64,000 nt of DNA from Naegleria lovaniensis (taxonomy: Eukaryota; Heterolobosea; Eutetramitea; Acrasida; Naegleriidae). The notes beneath the pieces are model-generated. The model did no database searches, was not told where the DNA came from, and was given only the letters and a program-made list of their open reading frames with translations. Below are positions 52,937-64,000 of the stretch, piece after piece. Position 1 is the stretch's first letter; each line of letters begins with the position of its first letter. Location: contig NW_025407857.1 in assembly GCF_003324165.1 (NCBI RefSeq), forward strand, positions 402,435 to 466,434, read 5' to 3'. The position numbers and the translations under genes were made by a program.

Positions 52937-55526
52937 CTACATTTTAATCCAAGCAGGAGGAAGTTGAACATTTGAATTCAGGAATGACTTGTAGAATGGC
53001 TCAACAATGTACTTGTGTAAATTATCATTTTCGTTGGATGAGTCTGAACCATTATTGTCTAAAGATACTGAGCTATGATGTAAAATATTATCGGTTTCTT
53101 GCATGAGCATGTAGTGACATTGACATTGAAAGTCTCCGCTCGAATGCTTTGGATTCTTTGGGCAGTACAGAAATAGATTTGGTAAATACCAAGCACCGTG
53201 CTCCTTCTGTTTAGTGAGATACATTCTCAACAAGTCACGTATTTGCATGATGATGGTGTCTCCAGTGGGAAGGTTTCCTCCCAGCTTTGGATGTTTGAAC
53301 GTCACCGAGAGAGGAACTTGAATACCCAAATTTCGTACTCCCATTTCTTTGCAATCATCCATAATTTTCGAATATCCATTCATGATTTGTTCGTATTCTT
53401 GTTCATTAGTATTTTCAATGCTATTATTGATACTTCCATTAATACTACTACGCGAAGAAGAGTAATCGGTCTGTGAAACGAGGTGGAATATCAAATTTGC
53501 ATAACTCAAATTAGAATGTTTGGTAATGAAATAATCTCCAAGTTTGGGAGTTGTTTCATAATCCTTTGAATTTTCATTGCCGCTTCCGATACTACTGCTA
53601 GCACCAGTTCTCTCTTGAATATTGTTCCTCACTTGCCTTATTTGCTCGTCAAATGATGGAAAATGAAAATCTGGACCTTGTGCATGATTGGCCTCAAACC
53701 GTATTCTCTCCATATCTCGCATGGCCCAAGTCAAGGTTGGAGTGTGTTGCTTGTTTGTCGTCACATGTGACGAGGACGTTACATCCTGATGCAATGTTTC
53801 ACCCACACTCTCTACGGTAGAACTCTTTTGAATGCAACAATTCACAACAAGTGCACTCAGCCTTGACTGATACAAATTATATGTTTGTCTCGCTTTGAAC
53901 AGAATATAATCCTCTTCGCAGTCACGTTCCTCCTCATCCTTTTTAAAATTCCTACAAATACAGTCACTCATGTCAGCCGTGTAAATAATGAAAACTCTTC
54001 CACATAAGCGTCTTGTGCCGTCTCCTTTAAACAACTCAGAGTCTGCATCGTCCTCAATGAACACATACGAATCATCATAGGGACTATACAAGTCGTCATT
54101 CTCCAAATATATTCTCTCAATCTTTTTGTAAATAGAAATGCAATGGAATCTCTCAGTTTGAATGAGCCGAGGAATGTCAGTGAGAGTTCTTCCATCTCTG
54201 AATATGCGTTTCATCATTCTTTTGATTTCATTGAGCTTTTTTCGTGTGGCTTCTTGTTCTGAGGACGTTGTGGCATTACCAGGTGGTCGAGCTTCCATCA
54301 TCGAGATGGGTTGTGGACTATCAATGGCATCAAACGTCTCCAAAACAGTCCATGGATCTTGTGTGGTGGAGTTAGTTTTTGGTGAATGTTTCTTTTTCTT
54401 AGCTCGAATCGAGAATTTTCGAATGAACGACGATAAATTTCCAAATTTGTTGGATGCATTCTGAATAGAATACTTGTCTCCCTGTAATTCATTTCTCAAT
54501 AATAATTCAAATTGTTTTCCACGAGGTTCCATCAATCGAAAGGCTGGGAATAGTAAATCGTCCTTACTTTTCACGAGATTGGCCTTTGTTTTGGATCGAT
54601 TCGTGAAAGCATCTTCCTTATCTAGATCAGAAACAAATGTCCAAAAAGTAATGACCATTTCCTTGTACAACTCTCGTAATTCTTCATTCCATTTTTCTTC
54701 CAATTCTTCTAATTGCTTCATGTGCTCCAAGACCATGACTTGTAATTGATCATTTCTTTCCATAGTCATTTTCTGTTCCATTCCATCTCGATGACTGATT
54801 GTGAATTTTGATAATGTTCACACAAGTGACATTCAAAAAGTGTCATTTTGTCATAATTTGGGTCACCATTCATAAGAAGAAGAAAAATAATATTGATAAT
54901 TATTTTCAATGCTCACAACCTCTTAACACTACGTACACTTTCTGAATTTCACTAATTTCAGTTTCTCTTCCCTTAATTTTATCTTGATAGGCACATCTCA
55001 AATCATTTGCAATTTTCACCAAATAAATCTGATTCACATAACTCGAATGAAAAAGTCGATAAAATTTGGAAATGTCTTGAATCGGTAATATTGAAATTTC
55101 TTGATCAATGTTGAGAATATTGGATTCATTGAAAGAAGAATATTCGTCCGTGTTCGATTTGAGTTGATGATCGATCGGATCGTCCCCAACGACTTGCCAA
55201 TCATCTTCATCATCTTCATAATAAAATTCATCTACAATTTGATCATTCCTTGTCGTTTGACGTTCCCGAATTAATTCCAATAATTGAAAAGTGATACTCT
55301 CTTTTAAATAGAGAGGTAATTTATATTCATTGCAACATGTTTGTTCCACAAAGTCGTACAGAGAAATGTGGGAATACCATTTCAAATGAAGAGCGTGAAC
55401 AATGTGGCCACGTTCCGAATATCGGTATGAAATTTCCATGTATTGTTGTTGCTCTTCCTCGTCATTGATGAAAATGGGGAAGGTGGATCGAATGAGTTCC
55501 TCTTCATCGGCCAATTCGGATGTCAT
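52937..55526 (-). CDS. FERRY complex subunit 3-like protein (C12orf4/DUF2362 family)
   Basis: Exons 55526-54937 and 54794-52937 join in frame (gtacgt donor, cag acceptor) to give 815 residues. The N-terminal part has ISYRYSERGHIVHALHLKWY and HSSYVNQIYLVKIANDLRCA; a helical linker follows (LEELEEKWNEELRELYKE). The C-terminal part has GPDFHFPSFDEQIRQVRNNI, GDYFITKHSNLSYANLIFHL and GVRNLGIQVPLS. From memory, C12orf4 shows the same order: an N-terminal strand-rich domain, a coiled linker, then TDFHFP, a TRHSNLS-like strand and a Gly-Ile-x-Pro-Leu end. In animals it belongs to the FERRY complex, a Rab5 effector that links mRNAs to early endosomes. This protein is longer through acidic and Ser inserts. 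Confidence 0.55.
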
Positions 55527-55772
55527 TGTGAATGTCAATGTTGAAGATTTTTTTAATAAAATCACAATTTATTGTTATTATTTAAAACTGTACAATTAAT
55601 CTTTGAATAAATTAAAAGTTTTGATAGATAGATATTAGTCAAATGATACAAATGTCCAATAGGTGGTATAGGATTTATTTAAAGCTTGGAAACTCTATGA
55701 GTCGTTGATTTTAATCTAAAAACAACATCATAGAGTGTGAATTTTTAATTCCACAGAAAAAGAAATGACAGC

Positions 55773-57345
55773 TTACAATCCTAGTTTCTTCTTCAATGAT
55801 GCATCAATAGCATCCATGAATTCCTTGGTGTTGAGATATTGGCTACGGTTGACACTGTTGTTGTGCATGAATGTGATCCGAAAGTAGTTGGTTTGTGTAT
55901 TTCACAAATTTGTGAAAAATCATTCAGCAGATGCAGAACATATTTAAAGGCAATATTCGTGTTAAAATCACAAATCATCGAACAACACCAAAAACTTACT
56001 TGTTTCCGTGAATACAGATAGCCAAATCCTTGGTCATCTTTCCTTCTCTAATAGTGTCAATAGTAGCAGCCTCCAAAGAGTCACAGAACTTGGCCAAAGC
56101 ATCGTTATTGTCCAACTTGGCACGATGAGCCAAACCACGAGTCCAAGCAAAGATGGAAGCAACTGGATTGGTTGAGGTCTCTTCACCCTTTTGGTGTTGT
56201 CTGTAGTGTCTGGTGACAGTACCGTGAGCAGCCTCGGATTCAACAGTCTTACCATCTGGGCACAACAAAACAGAGGTCATCAAACCCAATGAACCATATC
56301 CTTGAGCAACAATGTCGGATTGAACATCTCCGTCATAGTTCTTACATGCCCAAATGAATCCACCATTGCTCTTCAAAGTTTGAGCAACCATGTCATCAAT
56401 AAGACGATGTTCATACCAAATGCCCAATTCAGTGAATTTGGTCTTGAATTCCTTTTCATAAATTTCTTGGAAGATGTCCTTGAAACGACCATCGTAGGCC
56501 TTCAAGATGGTATTCTTTGTGGACAAGTATAATGGCCACTTCTTATCAACAGCCAAGTTGAAGCATGAATAAGCAAAATCACGGATGGATTCATCAGTAT
56601 TGTACATTCCCATAGCAACACCAGCACCTTCAAAGTCAAAGACAGTGTATCTCTTTTGTTCACCACCATTCTTTGGAGTGAAAACAAGTTCCATCTTACC
56701 TGGCTCACCAACAACCAAATCAGTGGCCTTGTATTGATCACCATGAGCATGACGACCAATGACGATTGGCTTGGTCCAACCAGGAACCAATCTTGGAATG
56801 TTTTCTATAACGATTGGTTCTCTAAAGACAGTACCACCCAAAATGTTACGAATCGTTCCGTTTGGTGATTTCCACATCTTCTTTAATTTGAATTCTTCAA
56901 CACGTTGTTCATCAGGAGTGATGGTTGCACACTTGATACCAACATTGTACTTTTTAATGGCATGAGCAGCTTCTTCAGTGATCTTATCACTGGTTTCATC
57001 TCTCTTTTCAATACCCAAATCGTAATACTTGATATCGAGTTCAAGGTATGGAAGGATGAGCTTTTCCTTGATCCAGGCCCAGATGATACGGGTCATTTCA
57101 TCTCCGTCCAATTCAACGACTGGATTTGCAACTTTAATCTTTTGGAATGAAGCCATGATGGTTGAGTTTCTAGTAGAGAAGGATCTCACTTGATGATTCA
57201 ATAATGATGATGGTGTTGTGGTCGTAGCAGAGGAACGAGTCTGATGATGAGCAACAACGTTTGAAGTGTTCAACAACAAGGCTGCTGTGGTGTTGTGTGG
57301 AAATTTTTTGCAAAGAGAAAATCCCGATACAGCGGTTTTCAGCAT
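55773..57345 (-). CDS. IDH2: NADP-dependent isocitrate dehydrogenase, mitochondrial
   Basis: Exons 57345-56000 and 55854-55773 join in frame (gtaagt donor, cag acceptor) to give 475 residues; the last 27 codons are in exon 2 ([18 protein letters not shown]). Motifs are [19 protein letters not shown], the substrate loop [19 protein letters not shown], the signature [19 protein letters not shown], and [19 protein letters not shown]. The first 75 residues have no acidic residue, are Arg/Ser/Thr-rich and include RSFSTRNS, as in mitochondrial presequences. A second in-frame ATG (MASFQKIKV) lies just before the conserved enzyme and would give a cytosolic form. It makes NADPH and 2-oxoglutarate. The first ATG follows five A residues. 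Confidence 0.93.
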
Positions 57346-57845
57346 TTTTTGATCGTCAGAAATTGAGCGAGGATTTGTAAAGGAAAAAAATTCGGAGGTT
57401 GTAACGTTGCTTAGTGAGTACACGATGGAGTGCGATCATCATCATCTCCATGATCAGAATTGATTGGTTTTATGTTGATTTGAGAAACACAAGTTTTTAG
57501 GAATGGATAGCATAGCAAGGAGGATGCTTGGATTGTTCTCCTGGATGTGTTCATATCAGCCAAGGCTCGAGAACAGGAATATTTGATCAGATCGTGCGTA
57601 TGGAAAGAATCTCATCCGCGAAAAGGAATCCAATTCGCGAATTGTTGTTTTTTGAAATCTCAAATCATGAAACCACCACTTGTCACGAAACTGTAAATTC
57701 AGCTTGGTCATTATTTGCCTTGCCATCTGTATGTGGGTGGTTCAAAAATAAGGTCATGTCTAAGGTAATACTACTCGAACTTGTGGCATGATGAGCAACT
57801 ATCAACAATCAACTGCTTGCTTTAGGGGTGGCAATTAATCTGGTT
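57346..57845. other. Intergenic, nothing recognised
   Basis: Region between the IDH start and the end of the receptor-like kinase gene. One 87-codon open frame on the + strand (57528-57791) has no ATG near its start and no domain-like order. Confidence 0.35.
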
Positions 57846-60800
57846 CTATTTTGAGTACTCTAATAATTTTGAAAGTCTCAAACACACTTCACTAAATTCA
57901 GGCCTTTCTGAATAATTGGCATTCCAACAAGATGTCATGATTGAAACGAATTCTTGTGTCACGTCACACAAAATATCCAACGATGTTTGTAATGTGTTGG
58001 TTTGGTCTATCAAATACACGGAAATCCATTCTCTCATTTCTTCATGGTTTCGAAAAGGTATCACTGGTCTCTCACCTTTCAATACTTTTACAATGACATT
58101 AAACCTCGAAACATCGTCACCTTGTTCAATAAATTTGTAAAGCTTTTCACAGGCCGAGTTCAGATATGGAGTCTCTTCAAAGAATAATTCCCACATGATG
58201 ATTGCAAAACTATAGACGTCTACCTTGTGATTGTAGTTGGAATTTCCTTCAATCATTTCCTGTACGATTGGATGGACACATCAGAAATATGGCGAGTATT
58301 ACGAAAATCATTTGAACAATGAATAACGTCTTTCCCTGTAGCCATCAATAACTTACATTAGCCATATAGGACAATGTTCCAATATTCGTGGTTGCTGAAT
58401 TGGAATCTGTCAATGCCTTACTTAAACCAAAATCACAAATCTTTGCTGTGAAATGATTGTCAATCAAAATATTTCCAGGTTTCAAATCTCTATGAATAAT
58501 TCCCTTTGGTTTCAGTGTATGTAAATAATTCATTCCTTTTGCAACTCCAAACAAAATATCAATTTTCTGAAATAGAGTCATCTTTTCAAATCCATGTTTC
58601 AAATTGTAGATTAATCGATCGAGACTTCCTCTCTCCACATACTCCACAACCATATACTTTTTGCTTCCTGCAAGAATCACTCCAAAAAATTGTACAATAT
58701 TCGGATGTCGAATGCTTCCAATAGAGATGCTTCTCGTTCGAATTCTTCATCTTCACTAGAAGCGTCGAGAGGTTCATCACTATGTTTGAGAGTTTTCAAT
58801 GCAACCTTAGTTCCGTTCCAACTTGCCAAATACACGGTACCATTTGCACCGTCTGCAATTCGTTTCATAATTTCGATTTCGTCAATGGAAATGATCCATT
58901 GTGAATATTCTCGTGCATGGTGAGAGGTGTGAGAGGAGACGCTTTTTTTTGAGGAACTTCCATTGTTCGATTGGGATGAATCCTGCTTGTCACCGTCGTG
59001 ATGATTCACAACTAATGGTGATTTTTCACCAAGTGAGTGATAAGGTGTTATGGAATTGCTGAGAGCAGATTCATGATCGTCATGTCCTTCCATTAACACG
59101 ACTCGTTTTTCCAAAAGTTTTGACTCATGAGCTTTTCAGCTTTCTCCTTCTTCTCCAATCGTTTCAGTTTGGAAATGATGTTTCTAATTAAACGAAACAA
59201 TGCATACAGAGCAAGAAGAAATAATGAGAATAATAGAATGGAGGTAATTGAGGCTACAGCAATGATGGTTTCATAGGGTATATACGGCTCATCCACACAA
59301 ATCCATGCATCATCTAACACGTCTTGTTTGACAAGACTTTTTCCTTGAGGACATGGTTCAATGTGAACAATTGTATCAATCCTTGTATTGGTGTCAAGAT
59401 AAATCGATGGAAATACTTGTCGAACATTTGGTGTGAAAATGGCAACGGTCAATGATGAGAGTGCCAGAGAATTATTGGGGTTCTTGTCATAATTGAGCAA
59501 TGCATTTTTAGATTCGTCCAATTGATAGCTTATCGGATTTTCCAAGAATTTCACTCTCTCAGATACGTTATTCCATACCGTTATTTCAATACTAGAAACT
59601 AATTGTCCAGGATACAGATATAATTCAGGAACTTGATTATTTCGAAAACTGGAGCTATTACCAGATGCGTACTGAATAGACACATCGAATCGAATGGAAT
59701 GTAATGACTCTGCCAAATCATTTCCATAAGACATTCCCTCGTTTTGATTGAAGATGACGTCTTTCCAGTTAATGGGTGATTGTATGGGTGAGTGAAAATA
59801 GATACATCCTCCTGAATAGTATGCAATATTGGACAAGCAATTAAATGCAATACTAAGGGTGCACTGTTAAACGTTCCAGAACCAATTAAACAGCACCCCT
59901 TTGGATCTCGCAACGTTTTGAATGAATTCCACACTAAATAATGAAAGAAGACCCGTCTCAACATGAATGGCTCCTCCATTAAAAGCACTGTTGTTTCTCA
60001 ATACAGAGGATTGAATGTGAAGCAAGTAAAAAACGACTTGAAGAGCTCCTCCTTTGCATTCCTCAGTCGTACAAAAATTGTTCTCAAAAGTGGATGAATA
60101 AATTTGAAAGGAAGACGTCAGGCCAGGTACAGGTTCATATAGGTTTGATTTCACAGTCATACATGGCCTACGTTATTTGTGAAATTTAAATCATACGCTC
60201 GAATACCTTGTGCTTCTCGAATATAAAAAAGTGGAGCTCTATTGTTGTAACTCGTGACAGCATCAAGAAGTAATCCTGAAGTAGTTTCGACACTAATAAT
60301 ATACTTGTTAGAATTGTCCAATGCTTCCAAATCGGTAAATGTACATTTTCTAGCGAAATAAATGTGACGCCATGAAATTTAAAGCTTGCCTTATCTCTTG
60401 CTGTAACTCTTGAATATTTTGTTTCGTATGAAATAGGTGCTGGATAATATTAGTGCCATAGAATTGTACATCTTCAAAATAGTGCTGTTAAATTCATAAT
60501 AATAAAAGTGGAATTGATGATTCGGCAATAGCTGATGCTGAAATCAATATTCAACTGTCTTAGTGCCAATATCCTATCATCAACTGTAAATTGAAAATTA
60601 TCAATTTTGCAATAGGTCAATGATATTTTTAGATGAATTTTAGAGGACATGCTCGAGTTTGAAACGTCACAGCTTTTGATTTCAATTCCAACGCTTGTTT
60701 TGAACAGAAATGGTTGAATTTTTGATCGAGCTAAGAGAGATGGTAATGGTTTTTAGAAAGTGGTGTGATTGTTGTCACATCTTCATCTAAAATACGGACA

Positions 60801-61461
60801 TGATTCAACTCCACACCTGTCACATCCAAGTTTAAGATTGTTGATACATCAACCATAGATCCATTCTGAATAATTTAATTCCAAAAATCACCAAATTTGC
60901 TGCACCTAAATGTTTGTTCAATTTCTGATAATTACAATCCAATGTGATGATTTGTTGTAAATTCAGAGATGTGATCGTCACTGTCGAAATATCCATCACA
61001 TCAATTAGACATTGTTCACTTCCATACGTCACATTGCCATCACTGTCGTTCATCATTTTTAACAACACCTTTGTAAAACTAGTATTTCTTTGAGCAAATT
61101 GAAGAGCCTCCGCCAACGAGGCACAGGCGTTCGAATATTTGTACAATTATTCATGTTATAATATTGAAATTTTTGAAATTGAACATCCTAGATGGCAGGG
61201 TTGAATGTAAAGTACAAGTGTTTCATCATCCACTGCACAACATGATTTAAAATCTTTTCCGAAGGTGTTGTTGTTTCCGTCATCATTTCGGAGCGATTGA
61301 AAACGAAATGGCCATGTCCAAAGAAGAAGCACCATGGACCAAAGAGTCTCCCTTCTCATCATGATGGAAAGACTCGGCAGAATCACCTGTAGCAAAAGAA
61401 TGATAGAAAGGCATAAAACATGAGTATTGAACGAGTGCTTCTTCGGCAGCTCGGAAAACAT
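57846..61461 (-). pseudogene. Receptor-like kinase gene: beta-helix ectodomain, one membrane span, TKL kinase; broken by many indels
   Basis: Reading down the minus strand gives one continuous protein in shifting frames. It opens with a signal peptide (HVLCLSIILLLQVILPSLS), then a long ectodomain with Pmp-like GGAI and FxNN repeats (RNNSAFNGGAIHVET, FENNFCTTEECKGGALQV). A membrane span follows (IIAVASITSILLFSLFLLAL), then a kinase: GANGTVYLASWNGTKVALK, GIIHRDLKPGNILI, CDFGLSK, SYMANE, VDVYSFAIIMWELFFEET. An intron at 58260-58356 splits the kinase. Apparent 1-base indels occur near 61165, 60868, 60755, 60490, 60360, 60165, 59895, 59850, 59105 and 58717. I saw frame changes and no clear nonsense codon within a frame. 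The start follows seven A residues. It may be a recent pseudogene or a poorly sequenced stretch. Confidence 0.7.
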
Positions 61462-61599
61462 TTTTTTTGGGGCGAGAGTTGCCTTCTCTTCCTTGTGACA
61501 CTTTGAAAATAAAAGATGAAACTCCAACATCAAACAAGAAGACTGTGGCGCATCAAGATTCAATGTATGACAATTTCTTTCAATTCAACAAATTCACAA

Positions 61600-61654
61600 A
61601 AATGTCAGATTGAATAAGGAAATTTCAAATAAGGAAATATTCAATCTGACATTT
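61600..61654. repeat. Perfect 17-bp inverted repeat, 21-base loop
   Basis: AAATGTCAGATTGAATA at 61600-61616 is exactly complementary to 61638-61654. The loop contains ataaggaaat-type direct repeats. It lies in the divergent promoter between the receptor-like kinase and the acyltransferase genes; the rest of 61462-61866 shows nothing else. Confidence 0.85.
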
Positions 61655-61866
61655 AACCTTCATTTACTTTCTGCTATTTCAAAATCATGGACATGTTCTT
61701 TGAAATCCATTTGCAACGAACATTAGTTTAACAATTTTCCAAACCACTACTCCCCGATCCCACACTCTCTCAATCCAATTTTCATAACGACATGAAATTT
61801 TGTAATCTTTAACGTTCAAAGATTGCATCCTCATCCGTTTAAGAGTTTTTCATCCTTTTTTAAAAA

Positions 61867-63926
61867 ATGAATAGCCTTCTTTCAACGTTACTACTGCACG
61901 TTGGTAATAATCCTCATCAACAACAACAGCCTCTCATGAACACAACCACCATCGTGATGGAATCTCTCGTACAAGCCTTGATGCAATGGCCAACCAAAGT
62001 GTTGGAAAACGGAAGTAGTGTCATGATGAAAACGACCAAAACCATGATGAATTATACAGATGCATGGTTGGGAGGTGCCGTGTCAATGAGTACTCTCTCG
62101 GATTCAGGTGTCATCTCATCATCATCGCGTTCGTTATCGTTTCAGGTATTGGAACCAAATTTCATGCATGAATTATTGGTACGTCCACTCAATGAAGTCA
62201 TTAGAAATATTTCCAATTCATTGGGAGTGGATCAATCGGCAGCTACATACATGTTCTTTCTGATTGCCATGAATTTTCCGTTAGCGTTGGTGTTGAGAAT
62301 GACTCGATTTGGAATGATGAGAGCTGTGTTGGGAGCATGGATTGGACTTGTTTACACATTCTATACGTTTGGAGTACATACTTTGCATTCGATAGCTGTG
62401 CCATTGATGGTATATCTATGGCTGTATGTGACTGTTGGCATGAGTGACCGAGTGGTCAAGTATTTGAGACGCAGCCGAGCTCGATTGGCAGTTCCACTGG
62501 TGGCTGTGGTGTTCTCATTCGGATACTTGCTTGTGTGTCACTATCATCGAATGTTAACGGATTATTTAGGATGGAAATTGGACTTTACAGGACTGCAAAT
62601 GCTCATTACTTTGAAGACCACTGCTGTGGCATGGAATGTATATGATGGTATACTCGTTCATGATCCTGATTCCAAGGAAGGAAAAGGTGTTACCAATCCA
62701 TACCATAGAACTAACAGATTGGAACGAATGCCATCACTCATGGAATATTTTGGTTTCTTATTCTTCTTTATTCCTGTCTTGTCTGGTCCAATCTACGAAA
62801 TGAGTGACTATTTGAGATTTATTTATGGCGAGTATGAAGCACATGATATTTCATTTATCAGAGATTTGAATAATAGCACAAGAGAGAAAAAATCCACCAA
62901 TTCCTTGGTTATTAGTGTTGAAAAAGATTATTCTCGCTCTAGTCAATATGGTTCTCGTTTTGCAAACAGCATCCTATTTTGGAAGAGAGCAACTCGAAGA
63001 TGTCATTTATGAAAGAGGAGATCGTCCAAGAGAGCTTTTAGGAAGTTCTCTCTTGTACAAATTTCTGTTTTCATTTGCATGTATGAACTCTATCAAATTT
63101 AAATATGTTGTGGGATGGTGCTGGAGCGAAGCTGCATTACTCATTACAGGTTTTGGATATCAAAGACATTACAAGTCTGGTGAATTTTCTTTTGCTGGTG
63201 CTGAGGCAGTCGATTACTTTGATCATTTCCTTGCATCCAATCTTCGAGATGTGACAACTACTTGGAATGTTTCTGTTTCAAAATGGTTGAGAAATTATGT
63301 ATATACCCGAGTTGGAGAAAAACCTGGTACTTTGGCAACTGTTATTACATTTATTGTGAGCGCCATTTGGCATGGTATGTTTTTCTTTCAAAATTTCACA
63401 TCATTCGATGACTTTGTTGTACCTTTTATGTGGCTATTTTATATATACACTCATTGACACTATGAATCTATGTCATCTTCTGATTGGGAATGACACCATT
63501 GACACGACAATTATAACGCATTACACTCGCACAACAGGAGTCTATGCAGGATATGCCATCATGTGGATTCATTACGCACTGGCCATGAGTTTGATTGGAC
63601 GTTTGGCTCACAAAAAGATGAGACCCTATTTTTTGAACGATGTTGAACATCTCTTCTCTGCAAAGAATAGTCGTGTCATGTCCTACACCTACAAGATACT
63701 GTCATTCATTGCAACTGGTATTTTCACATCCTACATTTTACCACCATTCTTGTTATTGTCTTGGGGTAATTCCATTCAATTCTTTAGATCCATGCAATGG
63801 TGTGGTCATATGGCATTCTTTCCAATATATGTCATTTTAACCATGATACCTAGTCGTCATGGTCATCACTCTGAGAGGCATGGTCACAAAAGCGTTGACT
63901 CTGTAAGCACGAAAAAGAATCAATAA
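61867..63926 (+). CDS. MBOAT-family lysophospholipid acyltransferase (one probable frameshift)
   Basis: The first ATG follows five A residues. Many membrane segments appear. Family motifs are LQMLITLKTTAVAWNVYDG, LERMPSLMEYFGFLFFFIPV, GPIYEMSDYLRFI, WNVSVSKWLRNYVYTRVG (Asn motif) and WHGVYAGYAIMW (catalytic His motif). The last is formed by splicing 63375-63537 (gtatgt donor, cag acceptor), since the unspliced frame stops. The text changes frame at an A6 run (62887-62892): reading five A residues joins NNSTREK to NPPIPWLLVLKKIILALVNM. This may be an assembly error or a null allele. The best match is the MBOAT1/2/5 group, which re-acylates lysophospholipids in the endoplasmic reticulum. The tail is His/Ser-rich. 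Confidence 0.82.
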
Positions 63927-64000
63927 TTGTCTGGACCACGTGTGTGGTGTCTCTGATTTTGATTATTTTTTGTACGTTTTGCAATACAAGTGTCTGACTT

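Noticed and set aside
62832-62914. Intron in the acyltransferase starting at gtatga to explain the frame change
   Set aside because: No acceptor downstream restores the right phase; a single extra A in a homopolymer explains it better.
1-64000. tRNA, rRNA, CRISPR arrays and intact transposons
   Set aside because: I looked by eye for cloverleaf cores, regularly spaced repeats and transposase or reverse transcriptase motifs and found none; a tRNAscan or repeat search could still reveal weak cases.

Overview
This window looks like nuclear DNA of a free-living heterolobosean amoeboflagellate, most probably a Naegleria species. It is AT-rich and packed with protein-coding genes on both strands, with short gaps. 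Genes carry no or few short GT..AG introns, usually 57-175 bp. Proteins contain Asn/Ser/Gln low-complexity stretches. The mix includes RNA polymerase II subunit 2, a splicing factor, Rab and Arl GTPases, many kinases and beta-propeller proteins, and an axonemal protein (CFAP91) that suits an amoeba able to make flagella. The genus is inferred from gene style, not from a search. I saw no tRNA, rRNA, CRISPR array or intact transposon.

Layout. 1-5 kb: the 3' end of a kinase gene with 7-nt and 14-nt microexons, then a seven-transmembrane receptor fused to an RGS domain. 5-15 kb: a COMM-domain protein, an unknown protein, a coiled-coil P-loop GTPase, a zinc-finger-like protein, PRPF4 and an importin-alpha-like ARM protein that lacks the usual N-terminal domain. 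15-20 kb: a Crinkler-like kinase, a decayed coding remnant, and two paralogues of an unrecognised family. 20-30 kb: two spliced genes of unknown function, a mitochondrial-looking TsaE (t6A synthesis), a Rab5-like GTPase, pyridoxamine-phosphate oxidase, and a protein with a possible NlpC/CHAP-type domain. 30-41 kb: a P450-fold protein without its haem-ligating cysteine, two NHL propeller paralogues, a thioredoxin-fold protein with a WCCPC site, and CFAP91. 41-57 kb: an F-box/WD40 protein, RPB2, an RCC1 protein, NAD(P)HX epimerase, an Arl8-like GTPase, a C12orf4/FERRY3-like protein and NADP-isocitrate dehydrogenase. 57-64 kb: a receptor-like kinase gene with about ten apparent indels, then a divergent MBOAT lysophospholipid acyltransferase gene with one homopolymer frameshift.

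The genes are mostly unrelated housekeeping and signalling genes rather than one pathway. Themes that recur are signalling (7TM-RGS, three kinases), endosome/lysosome traffic (Rab5-like, Arl8-like, FERRY3-like, COMMD) and mitochondrial metabolism (TsaE, IDH). At least thirteen genes have five or more A residues immediately before the ATG, which looks like a start-site feature of this genome. The best leads for something new are the cysteine-less P450, the Crinkler-like kinase fusion, the PFDGSVD paralogue family, TsaE in a nuclear genome, two candidate 23-nt introns, and a 17-bp perfect hairpin in the last divergent promoter.
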